From Burkholderia sp. Leaf177 (GTDB taxonomy: Bacteria > Pseudomonadota > Gammaproteobacteria > Burkholderiales > Burkholderiaceae): a stretch of DNA of 64,000 nucleotides. The notes beneath the pieces were generated by a model. It was not told where the DNA came from, did not search any database, and was given only the letters and a program-made list of their open reading frames with translations. The number at the start of each line of letters is the position of its first letter. Position 1 is the stretch's first letter. The stretch covers positions 373,662 through 437,661 of the forward strand of contig NZ_LMPF01000012.1 in the NCBI RefSeq assembly GCF_001424345.1, written 5' to 3'. The position numbers and the translations under genes were made by a program. Positions 26,865 to 34,346 of this stretch are shown one piece after another.

Positions 26865-28913
26865 ATGACAAGTCTTGCGCAAGCCATCCGGACCTTCCAG
26901 AGCAACGGCACGTCGCGCGAAGAGTTCCTCGCGCTCGTCGACCGCGCGTTGTCGCACGAGTCGTCCAGGGAAGACGCCACAACGGCGCGCCTGATCGCGG
27001 TCCTTCACGAAGAACAAGCCAGGACGCCATTGCCGAGCGACATGTTCGCTGCGGTGCGGAAGCGCATTGAACATGCGTCGCTCGCCAGCTACGGCGCGGT
27101 ATCGGACGAAACCCGCATGCAGACATTTGCCGCCGACTTCGGCAAGGCGGCGGCGTCCGGGTCATCGCCATCGTCGGCATCCCGCGACTTCGTCATGCCG
27201 CAAAATGATCAGACGAAGGAAGTCGGCGACACGCTCAACGGGCGTTTTGTTCTGGAGGAATGCCTGGGAATCGGCGGCATGGGAACGGTCTACAAGGCGC
27301 TCGACCTGCGAAAGCTCGAGGCGTCCGACCGGCGTCCGTATATCGCGATCAAGGTGCTGAATCTGCAGTTCCGCGGCAATCCGAAGTCGCTGATCGCGTT
27401 GCAGCGCGAGGCGAAAAAGGCGCAAGCGCTTGGTCATCGGAACATTGTGACGGTGTACGACTTCGATCGCGACGGCCCGGTCGTTTATCTGACAATGGAA
27501 TATCTCGCCGGCCAGCCACTCTCGCGCGTGCTGCGCGCGCCGGATTTCAAGGGCATGGACTACGACCGTGCGCTGCCGATTTTCCGGGGCATGGCGAACG
27601 CGCTGGCCTACGCGCACGAGCGCGGCTTCGTGCATTGCGATTTCAAGCCGGCGAATGTTTTCCTCACCGATACCAACGAGATCAAGGTCATCGACTTCGG
27701 CATTGCGCGAGTGTTTCAACGGCCAGAAGAAGAGTCGGATGCAACAGTCTTCGACCCCGGCAGCCTTGGCGCGATGACGCCCACGTATGCGAGCGTCGAG
27801 ATGCTGGAGCATCGCGAACCCGATCCGCGCGACGACGTCTACGCGCTCGGCTGCACCACTTACGAATTGCTCACGGGACGTCATCCGTTCGATCGTGTGC
27901 CGGCAAACCAGGCGCGCAGCGCGGGCTCGCGGCCAGTGCGGCCTGCCGGTCTTGGCGCGCGGCAATGGCGTGCGCTGCGGATGGCGTTGTCGTTCGATCG
28001 CGAAACACGCATGCCCAGCGTCGCGCGGTTTCTCGCGGAATTCGACGTGTCCGCGCGAAGCCCAACCTGGCGCCGCCCGGTCATGGCGGTGTCGGCCGCT
28101 GCGCTGGCGGCGGCCGCCGCTGGCGTGTATTACTACGCGGCCGCTCATCGCGATGTGAAGACGGAGCAGGCCGCAGTGAAACCCGAAGTGATACCCGAAG
28201 TGATACCCGAAGTGAAACCCGATACGAAGCCGGTGCAACCGCTCGCAGTGCCCACGCTCGCCGCCATCTCGCCGGTGCTTGCGAGCGTGCCGTGCGCCGC
28301 GCTTGCCGCGTCGCTGCAAGGCTCGTCGCTGTCGGTGCAGGGTTTTGTCGATCGCGCGTACGGCGTGCAGAAGTTGCGCGACACGCTTTCACGTGTCGCG
28401 GGGGTATCGAGCGTGGAGATGCACGTGCAGGACGTCGACGCCGATAAATGCGCTGTGCTCGCGGCGGTCGCGCCAAACTACAGCGCGAATCACACGGCGA
28501 GCTTGCAGACAAAAGATCGCGTCACGCAATTGACCGAAGGCCAGCCGCTGGTTGTCGATATCAAGTCGCCGCCGTACGAAACGTGGATCAATATCGACTA
28601 TTTTCAGCTCGACGGCAGCGTCGTTCATCTGCTGCCGAACACGCGCGCGAAGGACAATCAGGCGCCGCCCGACTACACGGCGAGCATCGGACAATCGGGT
28701 GACTGGATTGTCGGCAAGCCGTTCGGCGCGGAGATGATCGTGATGCTGGCGACGCCCGCTCCGCTCTTCGATACACCTCGTCCCGACAGCGAAGCGCGCG
28801 CCGACTATCTGCGCGCGCTCGGCGCTCGCCTGCATGAACTGGAACTCAAGTATGGGCGCGACAAGATCGCGGTCGATCTCGTGCAGATCGATACACACGC
28901 CCGCAAGCACTGA
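26865..28913 (+). CDS. Membrane Ser/Thr protein kinase with DUF4384-like C-terminal domain
   Basis: 682 residues. An N-terminal alpha-helical part (1-120) precedes the kinase domain (about 126-390): GIGGMG loop at 135-140, Lys163, Glu182, HCDFKPAN at 257-264 and DFG at 277-279. HCD instead of HRD marks a non-RD kinase. Next come a membrane helix (about 406-426), a linker with PEVI repeats, and an extracytoplasmic domain (about 545-650) containing WINIDYFQLDGSVVHLLPN, typical of DUF4384. The layout matches PpkA-type kinases, with kinase inside and sensor in the periplasm. Divergent from the peptide operon and 22 bp before the convergent caspase-SUMF1 gene. Likely substrate is the FHA protein. 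Confidence 0.9.
   Translation: MTSLAQAIRTFQSNGTSREEFLALVDRALSHESSREDATTARLIAVLHEEQARTPLPSDMFAAVRKRIEHASLASYGAVSDETRMQTFAADFGKAAASGSSPSSASRDFVMPQNDQTKEVGDTLNGRFVLEECLGIGGMGTVYKALDLRKLEASDRRPYIAIKVLNLQFRGNPKSLIALQREAKKAQALGHRNIVTVYDFDRDGPVVYLTMEYLAGQPLSRVLRAPDFKGMDYDRALPIFRGMANALAYAHERGFVHCDFKPANVFLTDTNEIKVIDFGIARVFQRPEEESDATVFDPGSLGAMTPTYASVEMLEHREPDPRDDVYALGCTTYELLTGRHPFDRVPANQARSAGSRPVRPAGLGARQWRALRMALSFDRETRMPSVARFLAEFDVSARSPTWRRPVMAVSAAALAAAAAGVYYYAAAHRDVKTEQAAVKPEVIPEVIPEVKPDTKPVQPLAVPTLAAISPVLASVPCAALAASLQGSSLSVQGFVDRAYGVQKLRDTLSRVAGVSSVEMHVQDVDADKCAVLAAVAPNYSANHTASLQTKDRVTQLTEGQPLVVDIKSPPYETWINIDYFQLDGSVVHLLPNTRAKDNQAPPDYTASIGQSGDWIVGKPFGAEMIVMLATPAPLFDTPRPDSEARADYLRALGARLHELELKYGRDKIAVDLVQIDTHARKH
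28182..28217 (+). repeat. 12-bp tandem repeat in the kinase linker
   Basis: Three copies of CCCGAAGTGATA (the last ends AAA) encode the PEVI/PEVK linker between membrane helix and periplasmic domain. Copy number may vary between strains and would change linker length only. Confidence 0.85.
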
Positions 28914-28935
28914 TCCCGCAGCGTTATTTCATTCC

Positions 28936-30798
28936 TTATTTCATCTCGCGCACAACGCGCAGGCCGTTCTGCTCCTGGCGCACGCTCGCGCTGTATTTGA
29001 AGCGGGTGGACGACTGCATGTACGCCGCACCATCGGGCCACGAGCCGCCGCGGATCACGCGCACCGGACAACCGGCTTCGTCCCATGGGCGGGCGTCGGG
29101 CGGCGCGCCTTTGTATGAGCTGTGCCAGCAGTCGGCGACCCATTCCCAGACGCTGCCGTTCATGTCGAAGAGTCCGAACGGATTGGCCGTGAATGACCCG
29201 ACGTCAACCGGGCTGTCCTTGTGCCACGGCTCGCCGCAGTCCTTGCAGTCCGCGTAACCCCGGCGCATCTCGTTGCCCCACCAATATGTGCTCGTGGTGC
29301 CGCCGCGCGCAGCGTATTCCCATTCCGCTTCCGAAGGCAGCCGGTACACCTTGCCCGTCGTCTTCGAGAGCCACTTCACGTAGGCCTGTGCGTCGTCCCA
29401 GCTCAAGTTGCGCATCGGCGCGGATTTACCGACGTTGCCCGTATTGTCGATGCGCGCGCAAGCGGACGCCGCCACGCACGCGCTCCATTGCTCGACTGTC
29501 ACCTCGTACTTGCCGATAGCGAACGGCGCGGCAATCGTCACGCGATGCACGGGACGCTCGGCGGGGTCATCGGAATTACTGCCCATGGGGAAGACGCCGC
29601 CGGGCAGCGCGACGAGCGCAGGGCAACTCGCGCAATCCTTGATTTCGCCGCCCGTGGGCGCTGTAGATTTTGTTGCGGCCGGCGCGGGGGGAGACGCGGA
29701 AGCAGGCGCTTTTTCGGGCACGGCTTTCGATGCAGGCGCAGTTGCGGGCGTGGCTGTCGGCGCTTCGGGCTTCGGCGCGGCAGCAGGCGCAGCTGCCGGC
29801 GCGGTTGCAACGGGCGCGGGGGTTCGTGCTGCCGGCGCTTCAGGCTTCGGCGTGGCCGCGCGCAGCCGGTCGATGCGTGCATGCGCGAGCGTGGCGAATC
29901 GCCCGTTCGGATAAGCCTTCAGATACGCTTCGTAATCGCTTGCGTAGGTGCTGTCCTTGATCGATTCCCAGAAGGTCAGCTCGTATTGCTCGTTGCTGTC
30001 CTTTGGAAGAATGCCGCGACTGGTTGCGCCGGGAATTGTGCTTGCCAACATGACGGAAGGCACAGGAGCGGCGTGAGCCACTTGAGCCACTTGAGCCACT
30101 TGAGCCACTTGAGGCTCATGAGTCGAAGTCAGCCACGGCGTCTGGCGCCCGTGCGTGCTTGTGCTCACGGCAGTTGCTGCATCGCGGAGCGCTTCTTCCA
30201 TGCTCGCACCTGGCCGCTGCATTGCGTCGAGCAGGGCGCCGGTATAGAGCCCGTGAATTCGTCCGTCGAAAGCAAGACCGCCAGGCGCGTTTGCGTAGGC
30301 AATGACCGTGCGCGCTCGCGGTGCACTCATCCTGACGTTCGCTGGGGAATACGGATTGTCGATACAACTGTCGAGTATCACGATGCCCGATGCCAGCGCG
30401 GCTCCGCCAAAAATATTGCGCACGTCGAAACCCTGATTGAATGGAGCAGCAGGCGTGTCGGCCAAGTCCGCCGGCAGCAGCAGCGTGGTCTCGCCGACCT
30501 GAACGCCGTGACCGGCGAAGTAGACGAGTGCGGTATCGTCCTTCGTCAAGTGTTCGCTGAAAGTACGCACAGCCGCGCGCATCGAAATGGTATCCAGGTC
30601 GGCGTAAGAGGTCACGGCATACCCTCGCTCGCGCAGCGCCGCGCTCATCTCCTCGGCGTCGCGCGCGGCGTTCGCGAGCGGCTGCCGCACGTAGTGCGCA
30701 TTGCCTATGACGAGCGCGAGCCGGCGCGCGCCCTCGCCGGCACTGGCGGCATTAGCGAGCAGGCCGAAAAGCGCCGCGACCAGGATCTTTCTCCACAT
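28936..30798 (-). CDS. Exported caspase-like/SUMF1-like fusion protein
   Basis: From ATG 30798 (GGGGTGA ribosome site) 620 residues. Signal peptide 1-20, then a C14 caspase-like domain (25-235) with His97 in YFAGHGVQ and Cys145 in ILDSCIDNPY, both catalytic residues present. A VAQ-repeat linker, the FWESIKDSTYASDYEAYLKA helix-repeat segment and an Ala/Pro linker follow. The C-terminal domain is SUMF1/formylglycine-generating-enzyme-like (about 385-615; LPSEAEWEYAARGG, NGSVWEWVADCW, VIRGGSWPDG). The cysteine pair of active formylglycine enzymes near the C terminus is missing (SSTRFKYSASVRQ), so oxidase activity is unlikely. Periplasmic SUMF1-like TagR activates the kinase PpkA in type VI systems; a parallel role for the kinase next door is my inference. 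Confidence 0.88.
   Translation of the reverse strand: MWRKILVAALFGLLANAASAGEGARRLALVIGNAHYVRQPLANAARDAEEMSAALRERGYAVTSYADLDTISMRAAVRTFSEHLTKDDTALVYFAGHGVQVGETTLLLPADLADTPAAPFNQGFDVRNIFGGAALASGIVILDSCIDNPYSPANVRMSAPRARTVIAYANAPGGLAFDGRIHGLYTGALLDAMQRPGASMEEALRDAATAVSTSTHGRQTPWLTSTHEPQVAQVAQVAQVAHAAPVPSVMLASTIPGATSRGILPKDSNEQYELTFWESIKDSTYASDYEAYLKAYPNGRFATLAHARIDRLRAATPKPEAPAARTPAPVATAPAAAPAAAPKPEAPTATPATAPASKAVPEKAPASASPPAPAATKSTAPTGGEIKDCASCPALVALPGGVFPMGSNSDDPAERPVHRVTIAAPFAIGKYEVTVEQWSACVAASACARIDNTGNVGKSAPMRNLSWDDAQAYVKWLSKTTGKVYRLPSEAEWEYAARGGTTSTYWWGNEMRRGYADCKDCGEPWHKDSPVDVGSFTANPFGLFDMNGSVWEWVADCWHSSYKGAPPDARPWDEAGCPVRVIRGGSWPDGAAYMQSSTRFKYSASVRQEQNGLRVVREMK
30075..30110 (-). repeat. 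9-bp tandem repeat in the caspase-SUMF1 gene
   Basis: Four copies of GAGCCACTT (plus-strand reading) encode a repeated QVA/VAQ linker after the caspase-like domain. In-frame gain or loss would change spacing between domains. Confidence 0.85.
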
Positions 30799-31200
30799 GA
30801 TTTCACCCCATTCCTTCGGCTGACGCCGTGTGTCATAGGCGTGCGGCGCTGTGCGCATGCACTGTTTCTTTTCGCTAGACCGGGCCGTGTCCGCGCGTCG
30901 TCATGTATGAGCGAACGCATGGCGGCGTGAATGTGCAGCAGGCCGCACGACGGCGCAATGTGTCGGGTTTGGAACGGATAAAGGCCTTTAACGACGAACC
31001 ACCATTCGCCAAAAGAATGGCATTACTAACTACATATGTAATCTACCGTACCTCGTGTATGAGCCTGAACCCTTTGTTCGTCGGCCCTCCTTATGGAGGA
31101 TATTGTTTCGCTGCAATCTCTTCTAAGCTTTAAGAAAGCAGAACATTCACGTTGCGGTTGCGCCAGCACGCGCCGGACCGCGTTCGGGAGAAACAGACAA
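30799..31200. other. Divergent spacer between caspase-SUMF1 and DUF4399 genes
   Basis: About 400 bp without a convincing gene. It holds a 10-bp palindrome TACATATGTA within an A/T-rich stretch (31022-31044) and probably the two divergent promoters. I found no -24/-12 element here. Confidence 0.5.
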
Positions 31201-31632
31201 ATGCCAAGAAGAACGATGCTTCTCGCCTTAGCTTCGCTGGGCGTGCTGTTTCCGTTGCGTATCTTCGCTGCTGCGCGCACGCCATCGCCGCCGAACGCGG
31301 AGGTGTTCATCATCTGGCCCCCGGACGGCGCGGTTATCACCGGCGGAAAATTGTGGGTTCGCATGGGTCTGCGCAACATGGGCGTTGCACCAAAAGGCGT
31401 GAACATGGCGAACGTAGGCCATCATCATCTGCTGATCGACACCGACCTGCCGCCGCTCGACGAACCTATTCCGTCCGACCGGCAGCATCTGCATTTCGGC
31501 GCCGGAGAAACCGATGCGCGCATAGAATTGCCGCCCGGCAAGCACACGCTGCAGTTGCTGATGGGCGACTTCAATCACGTGCCGCACGACCCGCCCGTGT
31601 ACTCGAAAAAAATCACCATCACGATGCGCTAG
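31201..31632 (+). CDS. Exported DUF4399 protein, copy 1
   Basis: From ATG 31201 (GGGAGAAA upstream) 143 residues: signal peptide to about residue 24 and one DUF4399 domain. Conserved features are GHHHLLIDTDLPP, SDRQHLHFGAGETD and LPPGKHTLQLLMGD; the clustered His could bind a metal. The function of the family is unknown to me. The second copy follows after 43 bp and shares most of the sequence, so the pair arose by tandem duplication. Lies inside the peptide-export block, upstream of P4, on the same strand. Confidence 0.87.
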   Translation: MPRRTMLLALASLGVLFPLRIFAAARTPSPPNAEVFIIWPPDGAVITGGKLWVRMGLRNMGVAPKGVNMANVGHHHLLIDTDLPPLDEPIPSDRQHLHFGAGETDARIELPPGKHTLQLLMGDFNHVPHDPPVYSKKITITMR

Positions 31633-31675
31633 CCGCTGCGCCGGTCGAGCACGTCACCCACCAGGAGGCAGTGCG

Positions 31676-32101
31676 ATGAACAAGCTCTGCGCGGTCGCGG
31701 CGTTGTCCGCGGCTTTGCTGACCGGAGCCGTCATGGCCGGTCCCACAGCGGCACCGGCCAACGCCTATGCCTACATAGGTTATCCGAACAATGGCCAGGT
31801 GCTGCCTGCCGGCAAGCCTTTTCGTGTCTGGTTCGGACTGCGCTATATGGGCGTGGCGCCGCGCGGCGTCGCTTATCCGAATACCGGGCACCATCATCTT
31901 CTGATCGACACGGATCTGCCGCCGCCCGACCAGCCGATTCCGTCCGATCGCCAGCATCTGCATTTTGGCGCCGGGGAAACCGAGACCATGCTCGAACTGC
32001 CGCCGGGCAAACACACGTTGCAATTGCTGATGGGTGACGACAAGCATATTCCGCACAATCCGCCGGTGTATTCGAAGAAGATCACGGTCTACGTGAAGTA
32101 A
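31676..32101 (+). CDS. Exported DUF4399 protein, copy 2
   Basis: 141 residues with a signal peptide ending MAGPTAAPANA and the same domain as copy 1: GHHHLLIDTDLPPPDQPIP, SDRQHLHFGAGETE, LPPGKHTLQLLMGDD, PPVYSKKIT. A strong AGGAGG ribosome site precedes ATG 31676. The mature parts of the two copies are nearly the same from the His motif onward while the N-terminal thirds differ. Role within the export cluster is unknown; a periplasmic chaperone or metal-binding accessory is possible. Confidence 0.87.
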   Translation: MNKLCAVAALSAALLTGAVMAGPTAAPANAYAYIGYPNNGQVLPAGKPFRVWFGLRYMGVAPRGVAYPNTGHHHLLIDTDLPPPDQPIPSDRQHLHFGAGETETMLELPPGKHTLQLLMGDDKHIPHNPPVYSKKITVYVK

Positions 32102-32139
32102 CCGCGCCAGTGTTTGCGAAGACCCGACAGTCGCTCGAA

Positions 32140-32151
32140 CAACAGATGGAT
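32140..32151 (+). promoter_or_regulatory. Half-site resembling the P3 enhancer palindrome
   Basis: CAACAGATGGAT differs by one base from CAACAGTTGGAT in the left half of the palindrome at 26693-26717, and sits at the same distance (about 120 bp) upstream of the P4 sigma54 promoter. The right arm is not conserved, so this is tentative. Confidence 0.3.
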
Positions 32152-32270
32152 CGCGACAAACACATCGAGTTTTTGAAGTTGTAGCGGCGGTCTCGGAACT
32201 GAAGATACGTGAGTCGATAAGCCTTTAGCAGCAAGCCATCGACCAAGAAAAAGCAGCGTGGAATGAAAAC

Positions 32271-32286
32271 TGGCACGGGCAATGCA
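32271..32286 (+). promoter_or_regulatory. Sigma54 promoter of P4
   Basis: TGGCACGGGCAATGCA carries the complete -24 element TGGCACG and ATGC at -12 with correct spacing. The 40 bases that follow are nearly the same as those after the P3 promoter. The predicted start is about 32296, giving a leader of about 64 nt. Confidence 0.87.
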
Positions 32287-32298
32287 TTAGTGTCCAGC

Positions 32299-32315
32299 GA
32301 GCAGACACGATGCTC
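32299..32315 (+). promoter_or_regulatory. Conserved 5'-end hairpin of the P4 transcript
   Basis: GAGCA-GACACGA-TGCTC has the same 5-bp stem as the P3 leader (26526-26542); only one loop base differs. It begins about 3 nt after the predicted transcription start. Confidence 0.5.
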
Positions 32316-32359
32316 AACCCACCAAAAGCCACCCTGGCTAAACCATTAGGAGAACTGCA

Positions 32360-32638
32360 ATGAACACGATCACGATCAAAGACCTGGCCGCCACCGAAGA
32401 ACTCGACAGCCGCGCAATGTCCGCCGTTCGCGGAGGCAGCTTTTATTACCCGGCCCTGCAAATGAACTCGTACGACCTGTCGTTCAGCGCGCAGCAAGCG
32501 ATTGGTCAGACGCAAAACGTCTGGAACGCCAACGGCAACAACGTTGCGTTTGCGACCGACATCCACTCGACGGTCAACCCGAAGCAAACCGCGACGAACA
32601 ACAACTCGGTCGGCTCGGGCCTGCTGCAACTGGCGTAA
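32360..32638 (+). CDS. GG-leader peptide P4 (Asn-rich core)
   Basis: A 92-residue precursor with ribosome site TTAGGAGAACTG identical to that of P3. The leader is ITIKDLAATEELDSRAMSAV then RGG at 24-26. The core starts SFYYPALQMNSYDLSFSAQQ and continues with GQTQN, NGNNVAFATDI and QTATNNNSV, the block shared with P3, then a short hydrophobic end GSGLLQLA. Own sigma54 promoter at 32271-32286, own terminator at 32645-32671, so it is expressed as a short abundant message. It sits 57 bp before the outer-membrane channel gene. Export by the C39 transporter is inferred. Confidence 0.9.
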   Translation: MNTITIKDLAATEELDSRAMSAVRGGSFYYPALQMNSYDLSFSAQQAIGQTQNVWNANGNNVAFATDIHSTVNPKQTATNNNSVGSGLLQLA

Positions 32639-32644
32639 TGCATG

Positions 32645-32671
32645 CAGGGGCCTTCGGCCCCTGTTTTTTTT
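32645..32671 (+). terminator. Rho-independent terminator after P4
   Basis: Perfect 8-bp stem CAGGGGCC / GGCCCCTG with a TTC loop and eight T. It would end most P4 transcripts, with read-through feeding the downstream channel gene. Confidence 0.9.
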
Positions 32672-32694
32672 CAACCGGATTCAGGAGCGAGATC

Positions 32695-34164
32695 GTGCGA
32701 GCCTTTCTGTCACGCAAGCGTGCGGCACAAGCAGCGCTGTTCGCGGCACTGGGCTCGGTCACGCTCCTCGCCGGTTGTATCGACGTCAACGTGCCGGACT
32801 ACAAGCGTCCCGACACGCCCGCCAAGGCCTCATGGTCGCAGACGGCGCAAGCCCGGGTGTCGCCAGCCGCGACTATCGTTCCCGACTGGTGGAAGCAGTT
32901 CAACGATCCTTATCTGGACTCGCTCGTTGCTCGTGCGATCAACGGCAACTTCGACATCAAGATCCTGGCCGCGCGGGTCTCGGTAGCGGGCGGACAAATC
33001 AATGAAGCGCGTGCGGGTGCTTTGCCAACCGCCGACCTGGGTGCTGGCGCGAGCTTCGATAAAACGACGCACCAGGATTTCTCGAAGCAATACAACGTCG
33101 GTACGCAGGTGAACTGGGATATCGATATCTGGGGCGCGGTCGAGAAGGGTGTAAAGGCTCAGAAGGCCGAATATCGCGCGTCTGAGGCCGACTGGCGTGC
33201 GGGTTATCTCACGCTCGTATCGGATGTATCGACAACCTATTTTCAGATTCTCCAGTTCGACGACCAGATTCAGCAACAACAGAAAACGCTGCAGACGAAT
33301 CAGCAAATCCTCGTGATCTACGAAGGCATGCTCAAGAACGGTCTCGTGCCGCGAACCCAGGTGCTCACGCAGCGTGCGGAAATCAATCGCATGACGAAAG
33401 ATTTGCTCGAGTTGCATCGCTCGCGCGATCTTGCGAATAATGCGCTTGCCACCTTGATTGGTGTGCCGGCAGGCGAATTCACGGTGCCGGATGGTCATCT
33501 TCAGGATCGGGTGCGGATTCCCGTGGTGCCGGCGGGGCTGCCGTCGCAATTGATGGCGCGCCGTCCCGATGTGGTTGCCGCCGAGTATCGCGTGCTCGAG
33601 GCGTATGACATAGTCGGGCAGGCGAAGCTCGCCCAATTGCCTACCATCAGCCTGACCGGGCGCGGCGGTACGGCGAGTTTCGCATTGACGGACCTGCTCA
33701 AGTCGTTCACGTTCAGCTTCATGCCGAGCATCAACATTCCCTTGCTCGATCCAAGCGTGCGCGCTCATGTGAAAACAACCGAAGCGCAGACGGTCGTAGC
33801 TGAACAGCAATATCGGCGCACGGTGATGGGCGCGTTCGAGGACGTGGAGAATGCGCTCGTCAATCTCGATGCTCATACAAAACAGCGCGCGGAGCTTCAG
33901 GAAGAAGTGGGTCACCTGCAGATTGTTGCAGCGCAGATCGAGGCGCAACTCAAGGAAGGTGTCGTGTCGCAACTCGAAGTGTTCGAGACTGAGCGCACGC
34001 TGCTCGCGGCACAACTTGCGCTACTTGAAAATCATCAGGAGATTCTTTCGGACACCGTCACATTGTACAAATCGCTGGGCGGTGGCTGGCAGGCAGTCGA
34101 CGTCGCCAACAGCGAGCAGGCGAGCAACGACGTGCGCAGTGCAGGTAATGAAGCACCGAAATAA
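32695..34164 (+). CDS. NodT/TolC-like outer-membrane lipoprotein channel
   Basis: From GTG 32695 (AGGAG ribosome site) 489 residues: signal peptide with lipobox LLAGC (Cys28) and two OEP repeats with the long helical segments of TolC-like proteins. NodT-type landmarks are PDWWKQFNDPYLDSLVARA, RPDVVAAEYRVLEAYDIVGQ and a C-terminal YKSLGGGWQ. It forms the outer-membrane tunnel of tripartite efflux or type I secretion. In this position it most likely pairs with the HlyD-like and ABC genes at 36853-42100, although no efflux pump of its own is nearby. The channel gene directly follows the peptide P4 gene. Confidence 0.9.
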   Translation: MRAFLSRKRAAQAALFAALGSVTLLAGCIDVNVPDYKRPDTPAKASWSQTAQARVSPAATIVPDWWKQFNDPYLDSLVARAINGNFDIKILAARVSVAGGQINEARAGALPTADLGAGASFDKTTHQDFSKQYNVGTQVNWDIDIWGAVEKGVKAQKAEYRASEADWRAGYLTLVSDVSTTYFQILQFDDQIQQQQKTLQTNQQILVIYEGMLKNGLVPRTQVLTQRAEINRMTKDLLELHRSRDLANNALATLIGVPAGEFTVPDGHLQDRVRIPVVPAGLPSQLMARRPDVVAAEYRVLEAYDIVGQAKLAQLPTISLTGRGGTASFALTDLLKSFTFSFMPSINIPLLDPSVRAHVKTTEAQTVVAEQQYRRTVMGAFEDVENALVNLDAHTKQRAELQEEVGHLQIVAAQIEAQLKEGVVSQLEVFETERTLLAAQLALLENHQEILSDTVTLYKSLGGGWQAVDVANSEQASNDVRSAGNEAPK

Positions 34165-34346
34165 GTTCCGCTTAAGCATCTAGCATGCATCGGCCAAGAC
34201 CACGGTTCGGAATGCAAAACGTTGTTTGACGGTGGCGGATGCGAGAGCATTGTAAGTACACTTCAAGGCGTCGCCGGGCAGGTACGGCGGCGTCCAACCA
34301 GCGTCGCGGCTTCGTGCGTGCGACAGCGTTCATTGGATAGGGACAC

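Noticed and set aside
30075..30110. Short repeats that could suggest a CRISPR-like array
   Set aside because: They are contiguous 9-bp units without spacers inside a coding sequence.
28936..30798. Formylglycine-generating enzyme activity for peptide maturation
   Set aside because: The C-terminal Cys pair needed for Cys oxidation is absent, and the peptide cores contain no Cys to modify.
29221..30930. A 569-codon plus-strand frame opposite the caspase-SUMF1 gene
   Set aside because: Composition is Arg/Cys/Gly-rich shadow sequence, and the opposite strand carries clear caspase and SUMF1 domains.
32695..34164. The NodT-like channel as part of an RND drug efflux pump
   Set aside because: No RND pump or its adaptor is next to it; it lies among peptide-export genes and is better explained by them.
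34165..34346. A sigma54 promoter before the FHA gene
   Set aside because: All GG...GC pairs in this spacer have a wrong spacing (8, 9 or 11 bases instead of 10).
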